Shown here: one piece after another, positions 8,219 through 17,202 of the stretch | Layout: each line of letters opens with the position of its first letter | Numbering within the stretch: position 1 is the first letter of the stretch | Source: Dyadobacter luteus | Lineage (GTDB): Bacteria > Bacteroidota > Bacteroidia > Cytophagales > Spirosomataceae | Assembly: GCF_003383615.1 (NCBI RefSeq) | Contig: NZ_QNUL01000002.1 | Location: 310,001 to 374,000, forward strand | DNA length: 64,000 nucleotides | Direction of reading: 5' to 3' | Notes under the pieces: generated by a model | Told to the model about the DNA's origin: nothing | Seen by the model: only the letters and a program-made list of their open reading frames with translations | Database searches by the model: none | Position numbers and translations under genes: made by a program

Positions 8219-11059
8219 GTGATTTCAAATTTTATTAGAAAAACGACTGCCTTTATTTTGCCACTCGCCTTAACGGCAGCTACTCACTACAAATCAAGCG
8301 CGCAGCTTAATCCTTTCGAATGTTCCTCTGGCGTGGGTTATATTCTTACGAATGCCGATCCTGGTACGGGAAATGTAACCAGCCTATATTCTTTCAATCT
8401 GACAACTGGAGCCAATACGTTAATCAAAGCAGATCTATTACCCAGCAGTCCTGCCAACCAAAGATTTTATAATGGATTTGGCTATAACACGGTAGACAAT
8501 TTTCTATATGGATACAGGTATAATACAAGCGAGATCGTTAAAGTCGGGACCGGAGGTAATATCCAAATATTACCCATGACGGGAAGTGTTGCCAGCGGTT
8601 CTTATGCAGCGGGTGACGTAAGTCCTCAGGGAATTCTTTACTTGTTCGGTTCGGGCAGATTTATATCTGTCGACCTGAATCCTGGTTCAGCAAATTATTT
8701 GGTTGCAACCCAGAAGTTGGCTTATTCATCAACCATTAATGATTTTGCTTTCAGTCCTGTTGATGGCAATATTTATGGAATTACCAGTACAGCTGCCAGA
8801 CAATTGTTCCGTTTTAATCCGGTAAGTAACACAATCACAATTTTAGGGGCTGTAACTGGCCTGAGTACGGAAACAAACGATTCTTTTGGAACTGCTTTTA
8901 TGGATAATTTGGGAAACCTTTTTATCGGCAATAATTCGAGCGGAAGAATCTTCAGAGTTCCAACGCCGCATCTGCTATCGCAAGGGGCTACGATTTCTGC
9001 AACACTTTATTCCAGTGCCCTTGCCGGAAAAACACCTGGAGACGGGGCGCGGTGTTCTTCTCAGATTATTATGCCAAGTGCTAATGATGACCAGACTTGC
9101 AGCCCTTCGGGGAGTACTTCACCACTACTGATTACTGTCGCCGGTAATGATGGAGCGGGTAGCTATCAGCTAGCTAACAGCTCAGTCCGGCTGATTGATG
9201 CTTCCAATCAGCCGGTGACGACCCTGGTAACTCCGCAGGGAACGTTCACCGTAAATACCACAAGTGGTGTGATACAGTTTCAGCCATTGGCAAGCTTCAC
9301 ATCAGGCTCGGCCAGCGCAAGATACAGTATTTCGGATATCCAGGGCAACGTGTCTGCACCCGCAACGATTACAGTGACTATTTGTACGCCACCTACTGCA
9401 GTAAGTGACGTAGTAAATGGGGTTGTGCCCGGGCAAATTGCGACCGTGTCAACCATTTTGACCAATGACAGTGCCCCTGCAACAACTACGCTGACAGCTG
9501 CAACGATCAATCTGATTGCACCATCCTCCATTCCTTCTTCGGTTTTGGAAGATACCGATCTAGACGGAGATACTGACAAGATCACCGTTCCGGGACAAGG
9601 AGTCTGGAAAGTGGACGCTTCCGGGAATGTTACATTTACACCTGAAACAGGATTTCTTGACAGTCCCACACCAATCGCCTACACAGTAAAAAACAGCGCC
9701 GGTGCTGTCAGTAATCCAGCCAGTATTTCGGCTAATTACCTGCCTGTTGCAACAGTTAGCGGAAATGTCTTTGTAGATGGTAACGGCTTTAGCGATGGAA
9801 TTGTAAATGGTGTACCATATTCAGAAGGAGGAATCTATGTATTACTGGTTTCCCCTGACGGAAAAATCCTGTTCTCTGAACAGGTATCGACCGGTGGAGC
9901 TTTCAGTTTTGTCAACATATTACACGGAAACTACACTGTGCAGTTAAGTAATGCTCATGGAGTTATTGGTAGCGACGCCCCCTTGCAGGCATCCCTTCCG
10001 TTGCCAGGCAACTGGGTATCAACAGGGGAACATGTTGGGGCTGCAGCAGGAAGCGACGGTAAGGTTAACGGCATCACCCAGGTCACAGTGAATGACAATC
10101 TTGATAACGTGAACTTTGGCATTAACCAGGCGCCAACCGCCTCTGCGGTAAATGATATGATAGCATCGCCTAAGCAGGGAGATACCTATAAGTTCAAGCC
10201 ATTGACTGGTTCAGATCCGCAGGACGGAGCGTATGCAAACTTTGCCCCTGAAACTTCTGCTCAGGCACCCAAGCCCACTGTTCAGATATTAGGAAGTACT
10301 TTTCAAATCACTGCTGCGGGTAGTAGTTCTGCAAACATTATACTTAATTACGGATCAACTACGCTCTCTACCACCTCTAACAACGCTGCAATATCGAATT
10401 TTGATTTTACTGAGCTTTCTGCAGTTCTAAATGGGAGTGGCTATACAGGTTTTCAGTTTGAGTATGTGCTAATCGATGCTGCGGGTACCATATCGCGCCC
10501 TGTGATTTACAAGGTAGACTGGACGACTCCATTACCTGTTAAGCTGGCTTCATTTCAGGCCAGGCAGGAAGTAAACCAAGTCCATTTAATCTGGTCTACA
10601 ACAGAAGAGTCTAATTCTTACAGCTTTGAGATTGAACGTAGTAGCAATGGTAAAACCTGGCTGCTGCTGGCCAGCCAAAAGGCAGCTGGCGAAAGTAATA
10701 CAAACAGTAGTTATTCTTACACTGATGCAGGTGCTTTAAAGGGAAGAAGCTATTACCGACTAAAGATGATCGATCTAGATCAGACTTTTGCGTATAGCAG
10801 CATTGTTAGTGTGATTAATGAATCGGCCGGGTCATTGACCACCTGGCCTAATCCTTCACATGACTTTATTACAATTAAAGGTCTGACGGCAGGGGATCAT
10901 ATTCAGATCGTTAATGCCCTGGGAGTGAAGGTTGCGTCAATGGTTGGTCGCGATGATAATTTCAAATATGATATTTCAAGTTTGGCAACAGGGATTTATG
11001 TCATATTCGTAACAAATGCCAATGGACAGGTTCTCACACACCGCATAGCGAAGCAGTAG
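8219..11059 (+). CDS. large secreted surface protein with T9SS sorting domain
   Basis: The 946-residue product begins at a GTG, since no ATG is available nearby, with a signal peptide ending near YKSSAQ. Residues 30-290 form a propeller-like region (GYILTNADPGTGNVTSLYSF and similar blades) resembling DUF6923. Two or three Ig/cadherin-like modules follow (to about 510). Next comes an SdrD-B/CNA-B-like module beginning SGNVFVDGNGFSDGIVNG. The last 75 residues (TWPNPSHDFITIKGL ... GIYVIFVTNANGQVLTH) are a type A T9SS sorting domain. It should cross the outer membrane by type IX secretion and sit on the cell surface, perhaps as an adhesin. The gene stands alone and ends in a strong terminator. 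Confidence 0.9.
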   Translation: MISNFIRKTTAFILPLALTAATHYKSSAQLNPFECSSGVGYILTNADPGTGNVTSLYSFNLTTGANTLIKADLLPSSPANQRFYNGFGYNTVDNFLYGYRYNTSEIVKVGTGGNIQILPMTGSVASGSYAAGDVSPQGILYLFGSGRFISVDLNPGSANYLVATQKLAYSSTINDFAFSPVDGNIYGITSTAARQLFRFNPVSNTITILGAVTGLSTETNDSFGTAFMDNLGNLFIGNNSSGRIFRVPTPHLLSQGATISATLYSSALAGKTPGDGARCSSQIIMPSANDDQTCSPSGSTSPLLITVAGNDGAGSYQLANSSVRLIDASNQPVTTLVTPQGTFTVNTTSGVIQFQPLASFTSGSASARYSISDIQGNVSAPATITVTICTPPTAVSDVVNGVVPGQIATVSTILTNDSAPATTTLTAATINLIAPSSIPSSVLEDTDLDGDTDKITVPGQGVWKVDASGNVTFTPETGFLDSPTPIAYTVKNSAGAVSNPASISANYLPVATVSGNVFVDGNGFSDGIVNGVPYSEGGIYVLLVSPDGKILFSEQVSTGGAFSFVNILHGNYTVQLSNAHGVIGSDAPLQASLPLPGNWVSTGEHVGAAAGSDGKVNGITQVTVNDNLDNVNFGINQAPTASAVNDMIASPKQGDTYKFKPLTGSDPQDGAYANFAPETSAQAPKPTVQILGSTFQITAAGSSSANIILNYGSTTLSTTSNNAAISNFDFTELSAVLNGSGYTGFQFEYVLIDAAGTISRPVIYKVDWTTPLPVKLASFQARQEVNQVHLIWSTTEESNSYSFEIERSSNGKTWLLLASQKAAGESNTNSSYSYTDAGALKGRSYYRLKMIDLDQTFAYSSIVSVINESAGSLTTWPNPSHDFITIKGLTAGDHIQIVNALGVKVASMVGRDDNFKYDISSLATGIYVIFVTNANGQVLTHRIAKQ

Positions 11060-11104
11060 CAGATATCAATTAGAATCGGCCTGCTGCACCTATATTAAAA
11101 TGAA

Positions 11105-11147
11105 GCCGGAAGCCCCAGCAGTGTACCTGGAGCTTCCGGTTTTTTAT
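11105..11147 (+). terminator. terminator of the surface-protein gene
   Basis: A 13-bp stem (CCGGAAGCCCCAG with CTGGAGCTTCCGG, one mismatch) is followed by TTTTTTATTTT, 46 bp after the stop codon. Confidence 0.85.
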
Positions 11148-11239
11148 TTTTGATTGGATCAGGGAGGCGTAATTACAAAATAGCAGTCTGCTGACACCGG
11201 AACAATTCATTTTGAAGTCGGTTGATTTGTGTAGGGGAG

Positions 11240-11672
11240 GACTGGAGAACAGGTATTTTCCAGTCTTTGAGCATCCATAGTTTCTGATGGGAGTCTATTT
11301 TTTCTCGAAAGACCTTATCTTTCCTTCTGTGCTTTGGCCACTGTCTGATGTGAGAGAAATGTTATGCAAGCCATTGAATTTATTATATACACTTGCTTGG
11401 GGAAGTCGTAGGTTAGTATTATCCGTCAGTACAGGAACCTTAACTTTCGTGATTCCTGATTTTTTGATACCTTAGTTCTGTGCGCTCTTGCCACAGCGAT
11501 ATTCGCATCATGAGGTAAATATTTTTACAGGGGTGTCAGGCTTTGGCGCTCCTGTTTTTTGAATTAGCGTCTGCCTTGGTATGATAGTTTATACACCCTC
11601 CGGACTGCATTTTTCAATGTAGCGGGGAATGGTGCTTACAGGGATGCCGGGATGTGGTATCCCTGTTTTTTT
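11240..11672 (+). repeat. series of four terminator-like hairpins without genes
   Basis: Four hairpins each ending in a T-run lie in 430 bp: 11240-11268 (GACTGGAGAA/TTTTCCAGTC), 11432-11465 (CAGGAA/TTCCTG), 11527-11560 (ACAGGGGTGTC/GGCGCTCCTGT) and 11638-11672 (ACAGGGATGCC/GGTATCCCTGT). The last three share an ACAGG...CCTG core. A 62-codon frame spans one of them but shows no protein character. The region is otherwise empty between 11060 and 11716. Confidence 0.55.
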
Positions 11673-11716
11673 GGCAGGGTATTAGTTTATGCCAGAAGCC
11701 TTAACCGACCACGATT

Positions 11717-12091
11717 ATGTATACTTACCTTGATAGCCTTTATCTTGATATTCTCAAACATTGGGACGAAGATCACATTACGACTACGAAAAACTCTTAT
11801 AGATCTATAAGTCAGATTGTTATTCAAAACTCTGACGACGTTATCTGTTGCATTGAGTATTCTTTTCATACAGATTTACGCATTACCTGTGAATTACTTA
11901 AACCGAGATCTAGGGATGTACTTGCCCATTGTGAGATGAAAACATTTAGAGTGAATTCAGGGTCACAGATATTTTTCAAAAAAAGAAATGGCCTTTCGGC
12001 GGCCTTGCCAACAGCATTTCAAAACATCTACATCATAAATAGCATCAAAGAGGTATTCAGGGAATACGAACTTATGGATCGGTCTGATTGA
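11717..12091 (+). CDS. small hypothetical protein
   Basis: The 124-residue product has no signal peptide or membrane helix. It looks like a small alpha/beta cytosolic protein (an N-terminal LYLDILKHWDEDH helix, a strand-rich middle, a C-terminal NSIKEVFREYELMD helix). I do not recognise a family. It lies downstream of a string of terminator-like hairpins and 205 bp before the desaturase. The amino-acid makeup is protein-like, but there is no further support. Confidence 0.5.
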   Translation: MYTYLDSLYLDILKHWDEDHITTTKNSYRSISQIVIQNSDDVICCIEYSFHTDLRITCELLKPRSRDVLAHCEMKTFRVNSGSQIFFKKRNGLSAALPTAFQNIYIINSIKEVFREYELMDRSD

Positions 12092-12296
12092 TTCTGTTGT
12101 GTTAGAGAGCAAGCCAGACGAACTGATATTCTATATGAATAAGGTATGTTGACTGAAGGAATTTTCAATGTCTGTGAGTTTATTCTCTTGTTGCTGACAA
12201 AATAGCTGATTATTAATTTACTGAATGGTTAATGCTCCGCTTTGCTGGCTCGGTAATTGTTCACTAACGTTTATTAATTTTAAATGATAATAAGGT

Positions 12297-13325
12297 ATGG
12301 CTTTTATTGACCACGTGCTGCAGGTGCCGTCGTATGGATGGACAGATCATAATGGAAGATTGGTCAGACCTGTAAAAGGCCAGATTCTCAGTGAATTTCT
12401 TAGACGGATAAATATATTTAAGGACTTCAGAAACTGGTTGCCACTGATGAGTTGGTTAAAAGTGTTGTGCACCGTTCCCTTTTTAGCCCTGTTTGTTTTC
12501 AAGTATTTTAGCTTGCCGTTGCTGGTGGTTGCCTTCTTATACAGCATGATTATCATGGGTACACACGGAACTATCTGGCACCACCGGTACTGTACGCACG
12601 GTGCTTATAAATTTAAAAACAGGTTTTGGCGATTCATTACGCAAAATCTAACCATCAGCATGATACCTGAAGAGATTTATGTTATTTCCCACCATGTTCA
12701 TCATGCGAAGGCAGATCAGCCCGGGGACCCCTACAATGCACAAGCCGGTTTTTTATATTGCTTTCTTGCCGATGTGAACCATCAGCCTATTGCTAAGAAT
12801 CTTTGTGAAAGCGATTACAACCGTGTCCGAACAATGATGAAGCATACCGGTGTATCTGCAAATACATATGTTCAGTATCTTCAATGGGGTTCTTATGTCC
12901 ATCCGTTCAGAGCGGTGCTTGCCTGGGCGCTGAATTGGTCTTTCTGGTTTTTGGTATTTTATCTTCTGGGCGGGCCCGGACTGGTTGCCTGCATGTTCGG
13001 GGCAGCAGGTTTCTGGGCTGTTGGCGTGCGCACGTTTAATTATGAAGGGCATGGCAAAGGAAAGAATATGCAGGTTGAAGGCACTGATTTCAACAGAAAT
13101 GATAATTCAATCAATCAGATCTGGCCGGGAATCGTGGCCGGGGAGTGGCATAATAACCACCATTTATATCCTAAAAGTGCCCGAAGTGGATTTAAACCCT
13201 ATCAGGTGGATCTGGCGTGGTATTATATTAAATTTCTTTACCGAATTGGTGCCGTTACCTCTTACCACGATTCAAAGGAGGATTTTCTAAAACATCACCA
13301 CGCACCCTTTATGCAAAACAGATAA
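12297..13325 (+). CDS. acyl-CoA/acyl-lipid fatty-acid desaturase
   Basis: This 342-residue membrane di-iron enzyme introduces a double bond into fatty acyl chains (delta-9-type family), tuning membrane fluidity. The three histidine boxes that hold the irons are present: HHRYCTH at 95-101, HHVHH at 132-136 and HNNHH at 285-289. Hydrophobic segments lie at about 53-90 and 205-245, as expected for the four-helix membrane core. The N-terminus is a little shorter than in some relatives, but the fold is complete. It appears to be a single-gene unit. Confidence 0.9.
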   Translation: MAFIDHVLQVPSYGWTDHNGRLVRPVKGQILSEFLRRINIFKDFRNWLPLMSWLKVLCTVPFLALFVFKYFSLPLLVVAFLYSMIIMGTHGTIWHHRYCTHGAYKFKNRFWRFITQNLTISMIPEEIYVISHHVHHAKADQPGDPYNAQAGFLYCFLADVNHQPIAKNLCESDYNRVRTMMKHTGVSANTYVQYLQWGSYVHPFRAVLAWALNWSFWFLVFYLLGGPGLVACMFGAAGFWAVGVRTFNYEGHGKGKNMQVEGTDFNRNDNSINQIWPGIVAGEWHNNHHLYPKSARSGFKPYQVDLAWYYIKFLYRIGAVTSYHDSKEDFLKHHHAPFMQNR

Positions 13326-13394
13326 TGTTGTAGTTATGATCGGGCGCCAGGGATCTGTAAAAGTCTCTAATTTGATAATTCAGCAATATGCAAC

Positions 13395-13423
13395 CCCCCA
13401 ACTGATATCATACGTCAGGGGGG
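13395..13423. other. GC-rich hairpin after the desaturase gene
   Basis: CCCCC and CTGA on the left pair with TCAG and GGGGG on the right, with a two-base bulge and a 9-base loop. No T-run follows. It lies 70 bp after the desaturase stop and may protect or end its message. Confidence 0.4.
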
Positions 13424-13529
13424 AAATGTATACAGTTTATGGCCGGCGGCGAAAGGGGTGATTTTATTAAAAAGGCTTTTAGCCACGTTTCACAGAAGTA
13501 AAAACTCAAAAAATAATAAAGGTTAAGTT

Positions 13530-13895
13530 ATGGATAACAAGGTTCATATCAATAGTCTGGCAGACACGACTGCGCTACTGGAGAGCACGACCAGTAAACT
13601 GATGGGTAGTGAGATTTCCATCACACCTTCTGCAGGGATTGAATTACTTGATCAATGGATTGTACCACTCTCCGAAAATCAGAATACTCAGTCTATTTCC
13701 CGACAGCTTCAAAAATTGAAAGCACAGCTTCAGGAATCTGCAGTGGCATCTGTAGTTGCCGATCAGATGCAACTAATAGCCGGGGAGGTGTCTGAAATCG
13801 GTGCCGATATGGGTGCTGAAGGTGAAATGCCTTCATTGCTCACTGGCTTGTCTGCCGCTTTGCTGTTGGGCGGATGTCAGCTGGATGAGCGATGA
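13530..13895 (+). CDS. small hypothetical protein upstream of transaldolase
   Basis: The 121-residue product is predicted to be mostly helical (SRQLQKLKAQLQESAVASVVADQM is one long amphipathic helix, split here for length) and acidic. It ends in a small hydrophobic stretch (LLTGLSAALLLGG). No cysteine or metal motif, signal peptide or known family is visible. It lies 61 bp before transaldolase on the same strand and may be co-transcribed. The frame composition and the conserved-looking N-terminus support a real gene. Confidence 0.62.
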   Translation: MDNKVHINSLADTTALLESTTSKLMGSEISITPSAGIELLDQWIVPLSENQNTQSISRQLQKLKAQLQESAVASVVADQMQLIAGEVSEIGADMGAEGEMPSLLTGLSAALLLGGCQLDER

Positions 13896-13956
13896 CCAGC
13901 TAAATTTTTGAGTATAACAGACTGTAATTAAAAGAGTATGCTAACTAAAAACAAGA

Positions 13957-15054
13957 ATGATTATGGCAGAAAGTAAGTTAAAACAGATACATAATTTCGG
14001 CCAGAGTATCTGGCTGGACTTTATCGATCGTAAATTGATGTATTCAGGTGAATTGAAAAGACTCATCGAAGAGGATGGTGTAAGAGGCGTGACTTCCAAC
14101 CCTGCTATTTTCGAAAAGGCAATCAGTAGCAGCTCAGATTATGATACAGATATCGCAGAGCTTGCTCGGAGTGACAAAACAACGGAGCAAATATTCTTTG
14201 ATCTGGCAGTTTCGGATATTAAGCAGGCTTGTGATCTGTTGTGGCCGGTTTACAACAAGGAAGATGTTGTGGGCGCTGATGGATACGTAAGCCTTGAGGT
14301 TTCTCCGTTTTTAGCGAATGATACGCAGGCGACTATAAACCAGGCGCGGGCACTGTGGAAAGCTGTTGGTAAAAATAATGCGATGATAAAGATCCCGGGA
14401 ACTGAGTCTGGGCTGATCGCGATCCAGACCGCAATCAGTGAGGGAATCAATATCAATGTCACTTTGCTTTTTAGTCTTGACCGTTATGAGGCGGTAGCTG
14501 AAGCCTATATTTCCGGACTGGAAAAAAGAGTTGCAGACGGGTTACCTGTCGCCCATGTGTCGTCTGTTGCCAGTTTCTTTTTAAGTCGAATAGATATTTT
14601 GGTAGACCCATTTCTGGATCAGTCAGGACTGGCAGAACTGAAAGGAGAAGTGGCGATTGCATCTGCAAGGCTGTCTTATCAAATTTATAAGCGCATGTTC
14701 AGCAGTGATCGTTGGAAAAAGCTTGCGGAAAAAGGGGCAGTGCCGCAGCGGCTGTTGTGGGCGAGTACTGGTAACAAAAATCCTGCTTTCAAAAATACCA
14801 GATATGTCGAGGCGCTCATAGGACCCGATACTGTTAATACCATGCCATTGGAAACATTGGAGGCATACCGTAAGCATGGCGAGCCGGCCAGCAGACTGGA
14901 GGGCAATTTAAACGAATCATCTGTGATCATGGAAAAAATTAAGGCGGCAGGGATCGATATGGACGCGCTGACAAAACAGTTGGAAGAGGAAGGAATAGAA
15001 AAGTTTAATACGCCATTTCGGCAACTGTTGGATGCCATTGAAAAACAACGGTAA
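13957..15054 (+). CDS. tal: transaldolase
   Basis: This 365-residue enzyme of the pentose-phosphate pathway moves a dihydroxyacetone unit between sugar phosphates through a Schiff base. The signature GVTSNPAIFEKAI appears at about residue 44, and the Schiff-base lysine is K145 in AMIKIPGTESG. The substrate strand NVTLLFSLDRY also fits. The length matches the long transaldolase subfamily (about 365-370), which differs from the E. coli TalB type. The second methionine (13963) could be the true start. The gene stands upstream of a decayed kinase fragment. Confidence 0.93.
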   Translation: MIMAESKLKQIHNFGQSIWLDFIDRKLMYSGELKRLIEEDGVRGVTSNPAIFEKAISSSSDYDTDIAELARSDKTTEQIFFDLAVSDIKQACDLLWPVYNKEDVVGADGYVSLEVSPFLANDTQATINQARALWKAVGKNNAMIKIPGTESGLIAIQTAISEGININVTLLFSLDRYEAVAEAYISGLEKRVADGLPVAHVSSVASFFLSRIDILVDPFLDQSGLAELKGEVAIASARLSYQIYKRMFSSDRWKKLAEKGAVPQRLLWASTGNKNPAFKNTRYVEALIGPDTVNTMPLETLEAYRKHGEPASRLEGNLNESSVIMEKIKAAGIDMDALTKQLEEEGIEKFNTPFRQLLDAIEKQR

Positions 15055-15893
15055 ACTCAGCACGTGGCGGGTACCGGCGTAATTTAGAGCAACTGATTCT
15101 GAAGCGGACAGAAGAATTTGAAGCTGCGGGGGAAAAGAGGGCTACCAACGAGAAAAACTTGCCGCAAGCAATCAGTAGCCGCTGACCCGCTCTAACGATA
15201 ATTTACAACAGTTTTCTTATGTTGCATCCCACGATCTTCAGAAGCCCCTTAGGAAAATCCAGTCTTTTAGGAACATCTTGGATCGGGATTTCAGCCAGCA
15301 TCTTGGAGCAGGGAGTGTTTACTTAAAAAAAGACGCAGTCATCGGCCCAGAGAATTTATTTTCTGATTGATGACCTGCTTTCTTTTTTACGGGTTTCTTA
15401 TGTAGAAATTAAAAGGACAGCCGTAGATTTAAATATGGTGCTCGGTCTGGTTCAGTCTGATCTGGAGCTATTAATCGAGGATACATCTGCTGTAGTCGAA
15501 ATAGGGGAGTTGCCGGTAGTTTATGCGGGCCAGTCGCAACTGGTGCAGCTGTTTACGAACCTTCTCAACAATGCCCTCAAATTCCGGTGTACAGATATTA
15601 TGCCCCGTGTACAGGTAACTGCATATTATCCTGATCGTCGGAATCTACAGGTGTCCTGGACTGGCAACCCCCGGTTATGCCGAATCGATGTCTCAGACAA
15701 TGGGATTGGTTTTGATCCGGTTTTCTCTAATAGGATTTTTCAGGTCTTTCAGCGTCTGCATGGGTGCAGCGAATTCGAAGGTACAGGGATAGGGCTTGCT
15801 ATTTGTGAGAAAGTGGCGACTAACCATGGCGGCAAGATTAGTGCGTCCGGTTAACCGGGGGGATCTGTGTTTGGTGTATTCCCTCCTGTTTAA
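15055..15893 (+). pseudogene. decayed sensor histidine kinase
   Basis: The three frames together rebuild the C-terminal half of a sensor kinase. A coiled linker (LEQLILKRTEEFEA) leads to the HisKA box NLQQFSYVASHDLQKPLRKI, with the phospho-accepting histidine in SHDLQ. The ATPase domain follows, with LFTNLLNNALKF, IDVSDNGIGFDP and GTGIGLAICEKV. It is broken by a frameshift near 15180-15195, a second at the seven-A run near 15326, and a TAA at 15852 just after GGKISASG. The frame then runs to GVFPPV. No sensor domain or normal start remains. The response regulator opposite (15890-16318) was probably its partner. Confidence 0.9.
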
Positions 15894-16318
15894 ACGCTGA
15901 CATTATTAGGATGCAGACACATGCGCCAGTAGTCTATGATCAATTTAAGATTGGCTTCAAACCTGTCAAGCTCACCCGCTTTCTTGTAGAACCCCTGAAT
16001 AGTACCTTGGTAGGCTTTTTTTATCAGGGACGCATTGTCGGAGGTACTAAGGAAAACAAAAGGGATGGCTTTCTGTTTTAAATATTCTTCAGCTTCGATT
16101 TTTTCGCGCAGCTCTATTCCATTCATAATGGGCATATTAATATCGCAAAGTATCAGGAATGGCTGCTCTGTGGTCGTTTTTAGGTACTGATAGGCCTGCA
16201 GGCCGTTGTTGCAGAAAACGATAGTATTTTCTACTTTAAGATTCCCAAGGGAGTATTTGATCAGAAACTGATCATCTTCATCATCTTCAACAACAACAAT
16301 AGGGCCTGAATGAGACAT
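15890..16318 (-). CDS. single-domain response regulator (Rcp1-like)
   Basis: The 142-residue product is one receiver domain without an output domain. The acidic pair is in VVVEDDEDDQF (about residue 12) and the phospho-acceptor is D59 in LILCDINMP. The switch threonine/serine is in FLSTSDN and the conserved lysine in GFYKKAGE. The frame is open to an ATG at 16411, but the domain begins at MSHSGPIVVVEDD, so I chose 16318. Such proteins relay phosphate from hybrid or bacteriophytochrome-like kinases. The adjacent kinase is a pseudogene, so this regulator may have no partner here. Confidence 0.88.
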   Translation of the reverse strand: MSHSGPIVVVEDDEDDQFLIKYSLGNLKVENTIVFCNNGLQAYQYLKTTTEQPFLILCDINMPIMNGIELREKIEAEEYLKQKAIPFVFLSTSDNASLIKKAYQGTIQGFYKKAGELDRFEANLKLIIDYWRMCLHPNNVSV

Positions 16319-17202
16319 TTCGTTTGTTTTTTGGTAACTGCGTATATCAAAGGTACGGATTAGTTTGCGGCCAGCGTCATAGCTTGTAAAACTGGCGAAT
16401 GTTTCCAACATATGTAGTCGGAGGGATCTGTGAAAGAGGTCTATAGATTATGTTTTGCTTGGTTCTGAATTGCAGAGTTTCGTCTTGATCTGATACATCC
16501 TTGGAAGAGAGCCTATAAATTGAAAGTCGGCAACACATGAATGATTGCAGGTTTGGCTTAGTTAAAGTTCAAACAGATATCTCAATCAGACAGACCGTGA
16601 TTAGTTATGGTGTGATAATTGGGAGGGAGTAATGTGGAAATTCCCACTTTGAGAATTGCTGTGTATAACTTTAGACTTAATTTAAAGTCCTTACAGGATT
16701 TGGTAATTCATATCGCATTGTCAGAATGGCTCGCAGGCAGTTGCATTCGGTGAGTGACTTATGCTGACTGGCAGGGCAGGTCCGAAGGGCATGATCAGTG
16801 ATTGTCCCTTAAAAGCTCCAGGTGAGGGGGGACAGCAAATATTATTATGGAAATAGCGGAATGTAAAGACGTATACTGTCATGGGTGTGTATTTGGCCTT
16901 ACTGCAAGTCCCTAATTTGTGCCCAACGGGCAAGACTTCAAAAGCTAGTGACCAGGCAGAATTTTCGCCTGGGTTCTAACTGACAAAAAGATAATTCTGA
17001 ATAGCACGTATACTGATCAATCTGCAGTAGTTATCATGTAAAGCAAACCGCCCGATCTAAGATAACTGGTCCGGCACAGCCAGCTATAGTTCAGGGTATA
17101 ATAATTGCTATAAGGGAGCAATTCAAAAAATCCATATTATGGAAGGGCCAATAAAAATCGAAAAAATAAATTAATGCTTTCGTCACCAAACAGATCTGCT
17201 TT
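16319..17202. other. gene-free stretch before the glycosyl cluster
   Basis: No convincing gene was found in this 880-bp stretch on either strand. A short hairpin (CCAGGC...GCCTGG near 16950) lacks a T-run. The promoter of the cluster starting at 17203 must lie at its right end, but I found no clear TAnnTTTG box there. Confidence 0.4.

Noticed and set aside
11287-11475. 62-codon forward frame among the hairpins
   Set aside because: Its text is not protein-like and a hairpin with T-run lies inside it.
16721-16933. 70-codon reverse frame in the gap before the glycosyl cluster
   Set aside because: No family pattern or signal; appears to be a chance opening.
16940-16975. CCAGGC/GCCTGG hairpin
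   Set aside because: It lacks a T-run and no gene ends there.
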